This document shows, piece by piece, positions 1 to 6,978 of a DNA stretch of 13,210 nucleotides. The position numbers were made by a program, and so were the translations under genes. The DNA comes from Zoogloeaceae bacterium (GTDB lineage Bacteria; Pseudomonadota; Gammaproteobacteria; Burkholderiales; Rhodocyclaceae): positions 1 through 13,210 of the forward strand of contig JAISLJ010000180.1 in the NCBI GenBank assembly GCA_031290955.1, in the 5' to 3' direction. The stretch's first letter is position 1; every line of letters starts with the position of its first letter. The notes below the pieces were generated by a model that worked only from the letters and a program-made list of their open reading frames with translations, did not search any database and was not told the DNA's origin.

Positions 1-5
1 CCAAT

Positions 6-34
6 AAAAAAACCGGCGACCCGAAGGTTGCCGG
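6..34 (-). terminator. Intrinsic terminator with UUCG tetraloop
   Basis: Read on the minus strand, a 9-bp GC-rich stem (13-21 with 26-34, one G-U pair) closes a C(UUCG)G tetraloop. Seven T residues (complement of 6-12) follow directly. This is the textbook form of a rho-independent terminator and it points at a minus-strand gene ending just before it, the coding-like scrap that stops at 65. Confidence 0.85.
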
Positions 35-64
35 CGAGAAGTAAAACAAGAAAAATCCGCAAAC

Positions 65-184
65 TCACGCCTCGACCAACGGCCTTGCGAGGGCGACCTC
101 GACGGAATCGCCGTCCTGATTCAACACATCCAGCCCGGAATCCGGGACTTCGCCGGAAGTGCTTTGCGAGACGGCGATTTTTTA
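65..184 (-). pseudogene. C-terminal remnant of an unidentified protein
   Basis: On the minus strand, a frame that closes with TGA at 65-67 reads IAVSQSTSGEVPDSGLD and continues to VEVALARPLVEA. About four fifths of its 37 codons end in G or C, which looks like real coding sequence, and it sits 30 nt before a strong terminator. It has no usable start: TAA at 182-184 lies immediately upstream in frame. A run of six A (179-184 region) joins it to a second open frame reading MQMNCLELMVKK, so loss of one base in that run could explain the break. The family is not recognised. It may be the tail of a host gene truncated by the neighbouring insertion-sequence remnant. Confidence 0.35.
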
Positions 185-382
185 ACCATCAGTTCCAGGC
201 AGTTCATCTGCATGGTTCCATGCATAGCCCAGGTAAATCACCTTGACCGGCTGTTTTTGACCAATCCGCCTGGTGGTGCGGCTGACGTTGTAGCGCCGCG
301 CCTTTTCCCGTTGGGAAAGGGAGGATGTACGGATTTCCGCGCGGATTTGCGGGGCCGTGCGGGTCATGGGATGGATTTTCAT
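182..382 (-). pseudogene. IS481-like transposase, N-terminal fragment
   Basis: The 66-residue product begins MKIHPMTRTAPQIRAEIR and goes on to SSLSQREKARRYNVSRTT. This resembles the N-terminal helix-turn-helix of IS481-type transposases, in which an RTTPxxRAEI stretch is followed by an (S)xxxLAxxYNVSxxTVxKW helix. After about residue 38 the match fades and the frame stops at TAA 182-184, so the DDE integrase core is absent. The start is well supported: AGGAGG (390-395 on the minus strand) lies 7 nt before ATG at 382. A 35-bp repeat beginning 115 nt further upstream could be the end of the same element. The family call is from remembered motifs only. It could also be a short host regulator with a similar HTH. 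Confidence 0.45.
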
Positions 383-496
383 GAGGATGCCTCCTGTATT
401 TGCTGTGGTGAGGGGGACGGGCCGTTTTCCAGGAGGGAAAGTCCAAATCTGTGCGGAGATGATATCAAAATATCCATCGCCCGAAACAACGGCCAG

Positions 497-531
497 CTGC
501 GTTGGGGAATATGATCACATGAAACGGGACA
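497..531 (-). repeat. 35-bp inverted repeat, left copy
   Basis: Read on the minus strand it begins TGTCCCGTTTCATGTGATCA and ends CCCCAACGCAG. It matches 2016-2050 on the plus strand at 33 of 35 positions. Identity stops sharply on both sides. The TGT end faces the tRNA-Leu/queA segment, and the other side runs toward the transposase fragment whose start codon is 115 nt away. An IS terminal repeat is the simplest reading, since IS481 ends commonly begin TGT. Confidence 0.75.
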
Positions 532-706
532 CATGTTGTGTTCCGCCAGTACCAGCGCCACCAGCGTTTCCGATGCGTGCTGCCTTCTCGCGCTCCTTGC
601 TGCACATTGGCATGAACAGCCGAACCGGGTTGGCTGGATTGTCTGCTTGTTCAGCGTTCCTTTTGCCTTAGCGGCACAGCATGGTTCGGTCAGAACCGAT
701 GATTTT

Positions 707-739
707 GAACGTTTTTTGCCATGAAGCACAAAAACGTTC
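707..739 (-). other. Hairpin just downstream of tRNA-Leu
   Basis: The arms GAACGTTTTT (707-716) and AAAAACGTTC (730-739) form a perfect 10-bp stem with a 13-nt loop. On the minus strand it begins 8 nt after the 3' CCA of the tRNA. It could end transcription or mark the 3' trailer for processing, but there is no T-tract after it, so a terminator role is unproven. The rest of 532-747 shows no convincing gene; a 64-codon plus-strand frame starting at 533 has no recognisable content. Confidence 0.4.
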
Positions 740-747
740 AGACCTTG

Positions 748-832
748 TGGTGCCCGAGGCCAGACTCGAACTGGCACGCCTTGCGGCGGCGCATTTTGAG
801 TGCGCTACGTCTACCGATTTCGTCACTCGGGC
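748..832 (-). tRNA. tRNA-Leu (anticodon CAA)
   Basis: The 85-nt minus-strand product starts GCCCGAG and ends CTCGGGCACCA, giving a fully paired 7-bp acceptor stem with an encoded CCA. The anticodon arm is GCGCA-CTCAAAA-TGCGC with anticodon CAA, which reads UUG leucine codons. A long class II variable arm (CGCCGCCGCAAGGCG) fits leucine. The T arm has the GTTCGAGTC loop region and the D arm has GAAATCGGTAGAC. It is divergent from queA, with 138 nt between them. Confidence 0.96.
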
Positions 833-970
833 AGGGTGGTGCGGTTCTTCGGGATTTCGTCCCGCGTGTAAAACGGGTATCATCCGCCCGCCGCTGTTTC
901 GCCGCATCCTGTGTATGGGCGAGGCGGCATTATCCATGAATCCCGCCACTGCGGCAAGTAGCGAGTTCCC

Positions 971-2014
971 TTGCTGACCCTTGATGATTTCGATTTTGCC
1001 TTGCCGGAATCCCTGATCGCCCAGCATCCGGCCCGGGAGCGCAGCGCCAGTCGGCTACTGCACGTGGAGGACGTGTGCCTCGCGGATTTGCGTTTCCATG
1101 ACCTGCCAGAGCGAATCGCGCCGGGCGATCTCCTGGTGTTCAATGACGCCAAGGTCATCAAGGCCCGTTTTTTCGGCAGGAAGGAGAGCGGCGGGCAGGT
1201 TGAGGTGATGCTGGAACGCATCACTGGCGCGCATCATGCCCTGGCGCAAGTCCGGGCGAGTCGCGCCCCTGGGGCGGAGAGCCGTCTCATATTGGCGGAC
1301 GGCGCTTTTTCCGTGCGCGTGACTGGGCGCATGGGCGCTTTCTTCCAGTTGGAACTGGAAACACCGGCTGCGCAGGACGATTTCTGGACGATGGCCGAGT
1401 GTCATGGTCGCCTGCCGCTCCCCCCCTACATCACACATGTGCCCGAAGCCGAAGACGAGGTTCGCTACCAGACCGTCTATGCCCGGCATCCGGGGGCCGT
1501 GGCCGCGCCCACGGCCGGATTGCATTTCGACGCTGCCCTGCTCGCCCGGCTCGCCGCGCATGAGGTGGCGATGACCAGCATCACGCTTGATGTGGGCGCG
1601 GGAACCTACCAGCCGGTACGGGTGACGCGCATCGCCGAGCATCGGATGCACACGGAGACCTATCACGTGCCTGCCGCTGCCGTCGCCGCCATTGCCCGGA
1701 CGCGGGCGCAGGGCGGCAAGGTCATCGCGGTCGGGACAACAACGCTCCGAACGCTGGAATCCGCTGCCAGCGCACAGGGCGAGATCCAGGAGGGCCACGG
1801 GGAGACGGAAATCTTCATCACGCCGGGGTATCGTTTCCGGGTGGTCGATCGACTCATCACCAATTTTCACCTGCCGCGCTCCACCCTGCTCATGCTGGTT
1901 TGCGCCTTCGCTGGCATCAAGCCGATCCGCCACGCCTACGCCCACGCCATCCGCCAGGGCTACCGCTTCTTCAGCTATGGGGACGCCATGCTGCTGGAAC
2001 GTTCCGAAGAGTAG
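971..2014 (+). CDS. queA: S-adenosylmethionine:tRNA ribosyltransferase-isomerase
   Basis: QueA transfers and isomerises the ribosyl group of S-adenosylmethionine onto 7-aminomethyl-7-deazaguanine in tRNA, giving epoxyqueuosine at the wobble position; it is cytosolic. The 347-residue protein has the normal family length and is intact. Conserved stretches run in order: IAQHPARERSASRLL near residue 17, FNDAKVIKARFFG, GRLPLPPYI, YARHPGAVAAPTAGLHF, LDVGAGTYQPV, EHRMHTETY, VGTTTLRTLES, RLITNFHLPRSTLLML and QGYRFFSYGDAMLL near the C-terminus. The start is TTG at 971, because TAG at 959-961 closes the frame and no ATG or GTG lies between; the reading MLTLDDFDFALPE matches typical QueA N-termini. No clear Shine-Dalgarno is visible. 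tgt, the usual partner, does not follow. The stop is followed after one base by the right copy of a 35-bp inverted repeat. Confidence 0.96.
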   Translation: MLTLDDFDFALPESLIAQHPARERSASRLLHVEDVCLADLRFHDLPERIAPGDLLVFNDAKVIKARFFGRKESGGQVEVMLERITGAHHALAQVRASRAPGAESRLILADGAFSVRVTGRMGAFFQLELETPAAQDDFWTMAECHGRLPLPPYITHVPEAEDEVRYQTVYARHPGAVAAPTAGLHFDAALLARLAAHEVAMTSITLDVGAGTYQPVRVTRIAEHRMHTETYHVPAAAVAAIARTRAQGGKVIAVGTTTLRTLESAASAQGEIQEGHGETEIFITPGYRFRVVDRLITNFHLPRSTLLMLVCAFAGIKPIRHAYAHAIRQGYRFFSYGDAMLLERSEE

Positions 2015-2015
2015 A

Positions 2016-2050
2016 TGTCCCATTTCATGTGATCATATTCCCCGACGCAG
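2016..2050 (+). repeat. 35-bp inverted repeat, right copy
   Basis: This reads TGTCCCATTTCATGTGATCA and ends CCCCGACGCAG, 33 of 35 identical to the reverse complement of 497-531. It begins one base after the queA stop codon. The 168 nt between it and the phoR stop (2051-2218) contain no gene, transposase piece or clear terminator. The only structure noted there is a 7-bp CGATGGC/GCCATCG pairing with a long loop. Confidence 0.75.
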
Positions 2051-2218
2051 AGTTTTGGGTTTGCGGAAGAAATCGCCGCCCGCTTTCCCGAACCCTCCCG
2101 CCGCTGTGCAGAACCCTATGGCCGATGGCCTTCGGACAAACGCTTTTGCCATCGCGGGATTGGCGCGACAGGGCAAATTTGCAGTTTGTTCCCTTCGCCC
2201 TTCTTGCTCGCGAAGAAT

Positions 2219-3604
2219 TTAGACGGCTTCTCCGTCCCCAGGCTCCCGAATCCTGAAGGCCGGGAAGGTGGCGGTGAAGCAGGCGCCCTGGCCCAGAGTG
2301 CTGGTGATTTCCAGGGTGGCGTCGTGGCGTTGCAGGATGTGTTTGACGATGGAAAGGCCCAGACCCGTGCCGCCGCTCTCGCGGGAACGGCTGGAATCAA
2401 CACGGTAAAAACGTTCCGTGAGCCGGGGGATGTGCTCGGCGGCAATGCCGGGGCCGCTGTCCTGCACGGAGAAGGCCGCGCCGCCGTCGGGTTGTCGCTT
2501 CCAGCGGATTTCGATGCGGCCGCCGGGCGGCGTGTAGCGGATGGCGTTGTTCACCAGATTGGCAAAGGCGCTGGCCAGCTCCCCCGCCACGCCCGCGATT
2601 TCATCTTTCCCCACCTCCTCTGCCGCCGGAAACAGAAGCTCCTGCGGCGCGCTTTCTTTCTCCCGCGCCAGATGCTCGGCAAGGCTGCGCGCGTCCGTGG
2701 CGCAGTCGGCAAGCAACTGGCGCACCGATGTCCGTTCTTCCAGACCGGGCGGCGGATCTTCTTCCAGACGAGAAAGCGTGAGCAAATCCTGCACCAGGTC
2801 CTGCATGCGTTCGGCCTGCCGCGCCATCCATTCAAGGTAACGCTGGCGCTCTTCCTCGGAGAGGAGAAGGGTTTGCAAGGTCTCGATAAAACCCGTGAGC
2901 ACGGAGAGTGGCGTACGGATTTCGTGCGAGACATTGGCGACGAAATCGCGCCGCATGGTTTCGAGCTGCTCGCGCAGGGTGATGTCGACGGAAAGCAGGA
3001 GCAGGCGACCATCGCCATAGGGATAAATCTGCACCGACAGGCGCTGGAAGGCGTTGCCCGCGTTGTTGTTCGCCGGACGCGCCAGAAGCACGGGTTCCGA
3101 GAAATCGCCCGCGCCCAGATAGGCGACGAAGACCGGATCGCGCAACAGATGCGTGACCCGCTGCGCGATGTCACGCCGGGCATCCAGCCCGAAATGCTGG
3201 CAGGCCCGGCGGTTGCACCATTCGATGCGCGTGGATTGATCCAGCACAATGACGCCATTGGGCGAGGCTTCCAGGGCGGACTGGAGATTTTCCAGCCGCG
3301 CGTCGCTCTCCCGCTGCTTGCGCCGCTGCCAGCGCAGAAGCCGATAGACGCGCTGGGTGGCTTCGAGCCAGACGCCGGAGACGTGCGGCAAGGGCACGGC
3401 TTCCAGATTTTCCGGCGCGTCCTGGAGTCGGCGCAACCAGCGCAGGAGGTGCTGGAGCCGCGTTTCTTCGCGGAGAAAACAGGCGAAAGCGCCCAACAGC
3501 GTCCCCAGAACCGCGCCATAGCTGCCGCCGGTGAATCCGCCCAGAACCGCGCCCGCCAGCAGGAACAGGAAAAACAGGAACAACCGGGCAAAGAGTCCGC
3601 GCAT
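2219..3604 (-). CDS. phoR: Phosphate regulon sensor histidine kinase PhoR
   Basis: PhoR is the inner-membrane histidine kinase that phosphorylates PhoB under phosphate limitation and removes the phosphate when phosphate is abundant. The 461-residue protein has a hydrophobic N-terminus (about 5-45) reading as one or two membrane segments. A charged linker and a PAS-like region follow (about 105-210, with SPNGVIVLD and WCNRRACQHFGLD). The HisKA box is FVANVSHEIRTPL with His227 as the likely phosphoacceptor. The ATPase domain shows NLVNNAIRYTPPGG (N box), DSGPGI (G1) and GGTGLGLSIVKHI (G2). ATG at 3604 lies 9 nt after the phoB stop, so the two are almost certainly cotranscribed. There is no large periplasmic sensor domain, as usual for PhoR, which senses through PhoU and Pst. 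It is the last gene of the operon and no strong terminator follows. Confidence 0.95.
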   Translation of the reverse strand: MRGLFARLFLFFLFLLAGAVLGGFTGGSYGAVLGTLLGAFACFLREETRLQHLLRWLRRLQDAPENLEAVPLPHVSGVWLEATQRVYRLLRWQRRKQRESDARLENLQSALEASPNGVIVLDQSTRIEWCNRRACQHFGLDARRDIAQRVTHLLRDPVFVAYLGAGDFSEPVLLARPANNNAGNAFQRLSVQIYPYGDGRLLLLSVDITLREQLETMRRDFVANVSHEIRTPLSVLTGFIETLQTLLLSEEERQRYLEWMARQAERMQDLVQDLLTLSRLEEDPPPGLEERTSVRQLLADCATDARSLAEHLAREKESAPQELLFPAAEEVGKDEIAGVAGELASAFANLVNNAIRYTPPGGRIEIRWKRQPDGGAAFSVQDSGPGIAAEHIPRLTERFYRVDSSRSRESGGTGLGLSIVKHILQRHDATLEITSTLGQGACFTATFPAFRIREPGDGEAV

Positions 3605-3613
3605 GGGATGGCC

Positions 3614-4321
3614 TCAGGCGCGCTTGCCGGAAACCAGTCGGTAGCCCGCGCCGCGCACGGTCTCGATCATTTCCCCAGCGTCTTCGAGGCTGTCGCGCAG
3701 ACGCTTGATGTGCACGTCGACGGTGCGTTCCTCAATAAATACGTGGTCGCCCCAAATCTTGTCGAGCAGTTGCGAGCGGCTGTAGATGCGGTCGGGGTGC
3801 TTCATCAGGTAGTGCAGGAAGCGGAATTCGGTTGGCCCCAGCCGGATTTCCCGGTTTCGATGACGAACAAGCAGTTCCGCCGCATCCAGCGACAGTTCGC
3901 CGATCACCACGCGGTCGGCCAGTCGCTCCGGGGCGCGGCGACGCAGGAGGGCGCGGATGCGCGCCATGAGTTCGCGCGGCGAAAAGGGCTTGGTCACGTA
4001 GTCATCCGCGCCATGATCCAGTCCGGCAACCTTGTCGGTTTCCTCGCTCTTGGCGGTCAGCATGATGATGGGGATATCCTTCGTGCGCGGCGCGGCGCGC
4101 CATTTGCGGGCGAGCTCCAGCCCGCTCTGGCGACCGGGCAGCATCCAGTCGAGCAGGATGAGGTCGGGGAGCGTCGCGTCGATGCACACCTGGGCGGTGA
4201 CGCCGTTTTCCGCCGCAGTGGCCTCGAAGCCATGATGGCGCAAGTGGACAAGGATCAATTCGGTAATCTGGGGCTGGTCTTCAACCACCAGGATGTGGGG
4301 TTTTGGGGCGGCGGAATTCAT
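3614..4321 (-). CDS. phoB: Phosphate regulon response regulator PhoB
   Basis: PhoB is an OmpR-type transcription factor activated by PhoR; phosphorylated PhoB binds Pho boxes. The 235-residue protein has a receiver domain (about 8-125) with acidic residues Glu14/Asp15, phosphoacceptor Asp58 in LILLDWMLPG, Thr89 in IMLTAKS and Lys111 in DDYVTKPFSPREL. A winged-helix domain follows, with LGPTEFRFLHYLMKHP, YSRSQLLDKIWG and the recognition region EERTVDVHIKRLRDSLE. The ending VRGAGYRLV is typical. All key residues are present. It starts 24 nt after phoU and is followed by phoR after 9 nt, the standard phoBR pairing. Confidence 0.97.
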   Translation of the reverse strand: MNSAAPKPHILVVEDQPQITELILVHLRHHGFEATAAENGVTAQVCIDATLPDLILLDWMLPGRQSGLELARKWRAAPRTKDIPIIMLTAKSEETDKVAGLDHGADDYVTKPFSPRELMARIRALLRRRAPERLADRVVIGELSLDAAELLVRHRNREIRLGPTEFRFLHYLMKHPDRIYSRSQLLDKIWGDHVFIEERTVDVHIKRLRDSLEDAGEMIETVRGAGYRLVSGKRA

Positions 4322-4345
4322 GGCAGAATCATGGCGACGGCGCGC

Positions 4346-5047
4346 TTACTGGATGACGGATTCGATGTGCGTAAGCGAGCTGTGGCGCACATCAGTGCCT
4401 TTTACGATATAAATGATGAACTCGGCGATGTTCTTGGCATGGTCGCCGATGCGCTCGACCGCCTTGGCAAGGAAGAGCAAATCCAGGCTGTGGCTGATGG
4501 TGCGCGGGTCCTCCATCATGTAGGTAATGAGCTTGCGTGTAAAACCCTTGAACTCGCGGTCGATGATGTTATCTTCCTTCATGATGCTGACGGCAGCATT
4601 CACGTCCAGACGGGCAAAGGCGTCCAGTGCCCGGTGGATGAGGTCGGTGGCGAGGTCGAAAGCCAGATGCAGGTCGCCGATGGGCATGTTGCGAATCTCG
4701 CCGCCCTCGACGATGGATTTTACGCGGCGGGCGATCTTGTGCGCCTCGTCGCCGGCGCGCTCCAGATTGGTGGTGATCTTGGAGACCGCGAGCAGGAAGC
4801 GCAGGTCGCGGGCGGCGGGCTGGCGACGCGCGACCACAGAGGTCAGGGCGCGGTCAATGGTCACTTCCATCGCGTCAACGCGATCCTCGTCGGCGACCAC
4901 TTCATCGGCCAGCACTGTGGAAAAACGCGCCAGCGCCTCAATAGCGCGCTGAATCTGGATCTCGACCAGACCGCCCATTTCCATCAACTGCGAGGAAATA
5001 CCGTTCAGGTCACTGTCGAACTGCGAGGAAAGATGTTTTTCGCTCAT
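4346..5047 (-). CDS. phoU: Phosphate signalling protein PhoU
   Basis: PhoU links the Pst transporter to PhoR and keeps the Pho regulon off when phosphate is plentiful; it is a cytoplasmic, membrane-associated metal-binding helical protein. The 233-residue product has the two repeated three-helix PhoU domains. The first carries MEMGGLVEIQIQRAIEAL and the basic stretch RRQPAARDLRFLLAVSKITTNLERAGDEAHKIA is split across the centre of the protein; the second ends with DLLFLAKAVERIGDHAKNIAEFIIYIVKG. The E/D-rich E-R-x-GD motifs (LERAGDEA and VERIGDHA) are the metal-site signatures of the family. ATG at 5047 has AAAGGA about 7 nt upstream. It is 29 nt downstream of pstB in the usual pstB-phoU order. 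Confidence 0.97.
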   Translation of the reverse strand: MSEKHLSSQFDSDLNGISSQLMEMGGLVEIQIQRAIEALARFSTVLADEVVADEDRVDAMEVTIDRALTSVVARRQPAARDLRFLLAVSKITTNLERAGDEAHKIARRVKSIVEGGEIRNMPIGDLHLAFDLATDLIHRALDAFARLDVNAAVSIMKEDNIIDREFKGFTRKLITYMMEDPRTISHSLDLLFLAKAVERIGDHAKNIAEFIIYIVKGTDVRHSSLTHIESVIQ

Positions 5048-5076
5048 GGGGAAATCCTTTCGCTGCTTTTCGCAGA

Positions 5077-5991
5077 TCAGCCGAAGCGACCGGTGATGTA
5101 ATCCTCGGTTTCCTGGCGGCGGGGCTTGAAGAAAATTTGTTCAGTCTCGCCAAACTCCACCAGGCTGCCCAGGTACATATAGGCGGTGTAATCGCTGACC
5201 CGCGCTGCCTGCTGCATGTTGTGGGTGACAATGATGACTGTGTAGTCGTTTTTCAGTTCGGCGATCAATTCCTCAATACGGGCGGTGGAAATCGGGTCCA
5301 GCGCCGAACAGGGTTCGTCGAGCAACAGGAGTTCCGGCTTCACGGCAATGGCGCGGGCGATGCACAGGCGTTGCTGCTGCCCGCCGGAGAGGCTCATGCC
5401 GCTGGATGAGAGCTTGTCCTTCACTTCTTCCCAGAGCGCCGCCTTCCTGAGCGCCCATTCCACGCGCTCCTCCATGTCGATGAGCGAGAGCGGCTCGAAG
5501 AGGCGCGCGCCGAAAGCGATGTTGTCGAAGATCGACATCGGGAAGGGCGTCGGCTTCTGGAACACCATGCCAACACGGGCGCGGATCAGGGCCACATCCC
5601 GCTTGGAGGTGAGCAGGTTTTCGCCATCCAGCAGAATGCTGCCTTCGGCGCGCTGGTCGGGATACAGCTCGAACATGCGATTGAAGGTGCGCAGGAGCGT
5701 GGATTTGCCGCAGCCGGACGGGCCGATGAAGGCCGTGACGCGGTAGGCGGGAATCTCCAGGCTGATCTCCTTGAGCGCCTGGGTGCGGCCATAGTAGAAA
5801 TTCAGGTTCTGCACGGCGATCTTGGCCGGAGCATCCTTGCCGGTTGTCGCCGGGTTGATGAGCGGCTCGGAGACGGAAGCAGGGGGCACACCGGGAAGCG
5901 GGCCAGGAAACGAAACCGGCACCGCTCTCGCGCCTGTGCCGGAAAATGCTCCGGAAAGCGGATTTGCAATGGGCACTGTATTTTGCATCAT
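5077..5991 (-). CDS. pstB: Phosphate ABC transporter ATP-binding protein PstB
   Basis: PstB is the cytoplasmic ATPase of the high-affinity PstSCAB phosphate importer and part of the PhoU/PhoR signalling complex. The ABC motifs are complete: Walker A GPSGCGKST (about 90-98), Q loop VFQKPTPFPMSIFDNI, signature LSGGQQQRLCIARAI (about 201-215), Walker B LLLLDEPCSALDP (about 221-233) and the H loop IIVTHNMQQA. The C-terminus, FFKPRRQETEDYITGRFG, is characteristic of PstB. ATG codons at 5991 and 5988 are tandem; GGAAG (5998-6002) sits 6 nt before the first. At 304 residues it carries about 55 extra N-terminal residues, rich in Pro, Ala and Ser, before the usual start of the ABC domain (AVQNLNFYYG). 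pstA ends 12 nt upstream. Confidence 0.97.
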   Translation of the reverse strand: MMQNTVPIANPLSGAFSGTGARAVPVSFPGPLPGVPPASVSEPLINPATTGKDAPAKIAVQNLNFYYGRTQALKEISLEIPAYRVTAFIGPSGCGKSTLLRTFNRMFELYPDQRAEGSILLDGENLLTSKRDVALIRARVGMVFQKPTPFPMSIFDNIAFGARLFEPLSLIDMEERVEWALRKAALWEEVKDKLSSSGMSLSGGQQQRLCIARAIAVKPELLLLDEPCSALDPISTARIEELIAELKNDYTVIIVTHNMQQAARVSDYTAYMYLGSLVEFGETEQIFFKPRRQETEDYITGRFG

Positions 5992-6003
5992 GATGGTCTT
6001 CCG

Positions 6004-6864
6004 TTATTTGTGGCGAGAAAGAAAGCGCGCCAGGATATTGAGGCCCAAAACGGCGAGCGTCAGCAAGAAGACGCCGCACCAAGCCAGTTGCTGCCAGTTT
6101 TCGTAGGGACTCATGGCGAATTGCAGGATCGTCACCGGCAGGTTGGCGACCGGGCCATCCAGGCCAACTTTCCAGAACTGGTTGTTGAGCGCGGTGAAGA
6201 GGAGCGGCGCCGTCTCGCCGGAAATCCGTGCCACGGCGAGCAGGATGCCGGTCAAGACTCCGGCGCGCGCCGCCTTCAGCGTTACCGCGCTGATGACCTT
6301 CCATTTTGGCGCGCCCAGCGCGTAGGCGGCCTCGCGCAGGCTTGCGGGCACCAGCGCCAGCATGTTCTCGGTGGTGCGGACCACGATGGGGATCACGATC
6401 AAGGCCAGCGCCGCCACGCCTGCCCAGCCGGAAAACTGCCGGGAATAGACAACCACGGTGGCGTAGATGAACAGCCCGATGATGATCGAGGGCGCGGAGA
6501 GCAGGAGATCGTTGATGAAGCGGACACATCCCGCCAGTCGGCTTCGTTCCTGGTATTCGGCAAGATAGATGCCGGAAAGGATGCCAATGGGCGTCCCGAC
6601 ACAGGTGGCGAGCGCCACCATCAGGAAGGAGCCGAGCATGGCATTGCGCAAGCCGCCTTCGGCATTGGGCGGCGGCGTATCCAGCGCAAACAGGGCGAGG
6701 CTTGCGCCTCCCAGGCCCAGGCGCACGGTTTCCCACAGGATCCACGCAAGCCAGAAGACGCCAAACAGCATGGCGATGAGGGAAAGCGTCAGCGCCACGC
6801 GATTGATGCGCTTCCGCCGCAAAAAGAACGCCTGCCTGAGCGCTGGAGAAGAATGCGAATTCAT
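6004..6864 (-). CDS. pstA: Phosphate ABC transporter permease PstA
   Basis: PstA pairs with PstC to form the inner-membrane channel of the phosphate importer. With ATG 6864 as start the product is 286 residues, the normal family size. Five to six membrane segments are visible: about 23-48, 73-102, 118-140, 146-165, 203-222 and 262-280. The permease coupling loop is SLREAAYALGAPKWKV (about 175-190), followed by RISGETAPLLFT, which is characteristic of PstA. The frame stays open to a TTG at 6948, but those 28 extra residues do not resemble PstA. ATG 6864 has only a weak GGGTGA upstream. pstC and pstS, which normally precede it, are absent: the gene in front encodes a YafK-like protein that ends 114 nt upstream. 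A TTGTCAC half-site in that gap loosely resembles half a Pho box. Confidence 0.93.
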   Translation of the reverse strand: MNSHSSPALRQAFFLRRKRINRVALTLSLIAMLFGVFWLAWILWETVRLGLGGASLALFALDTPPPNAEGGLRNAMLGSFLMVALATCVGTPIGILSGIYLAEYQERSRLAGCVRFINDLLLSAPSIIIGLFIYATVVVYSRQFSGWAGVAALALIVIPIVVRTTENMLALVPASLREAAYALGAPKWKVISAVTLKAARAGVLTGILLAVARISGETAPLLFTALNNQFWKVGLDGPVANLPVTILQFAMSPYENWQQLAWCGVFLLTLAVLGLNILARFLSRHK

Positions 6865-6978
6865 GTTGAACACATCACCCACAAGAGACCCGCCCACTGT
6901 ACCGCCGGTTTGTGACAAAACGATGACGATTCCGGAGGGCTGCGCCAAGGGGCAGGAGCAAGAAGCGAGCGGCGCTTC

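Noticed and set aside
533..724. 64-codon plus-strand frame between the left repeat and tRNA-Leu
   Set aside because: No ribosome-binding site, no recognisable content and rich in Cys, Ser and Trp; it also runs through the tRNA-downstream hairpin.
5273..6745. 490-codon minus-strand open frame across pstB and pstA
   Set aside because: It is an out-of-frame shadow, rich in Arg, His and Pro, with both real genes fully intact in other frames.
6865..6978. Pho box upstream of pstA
   Set aside because: Only one half-site (TTGTCAC) resembles the PhoB consensus and the second half is missing, so it is mentioned with pstA but not listed as a site.
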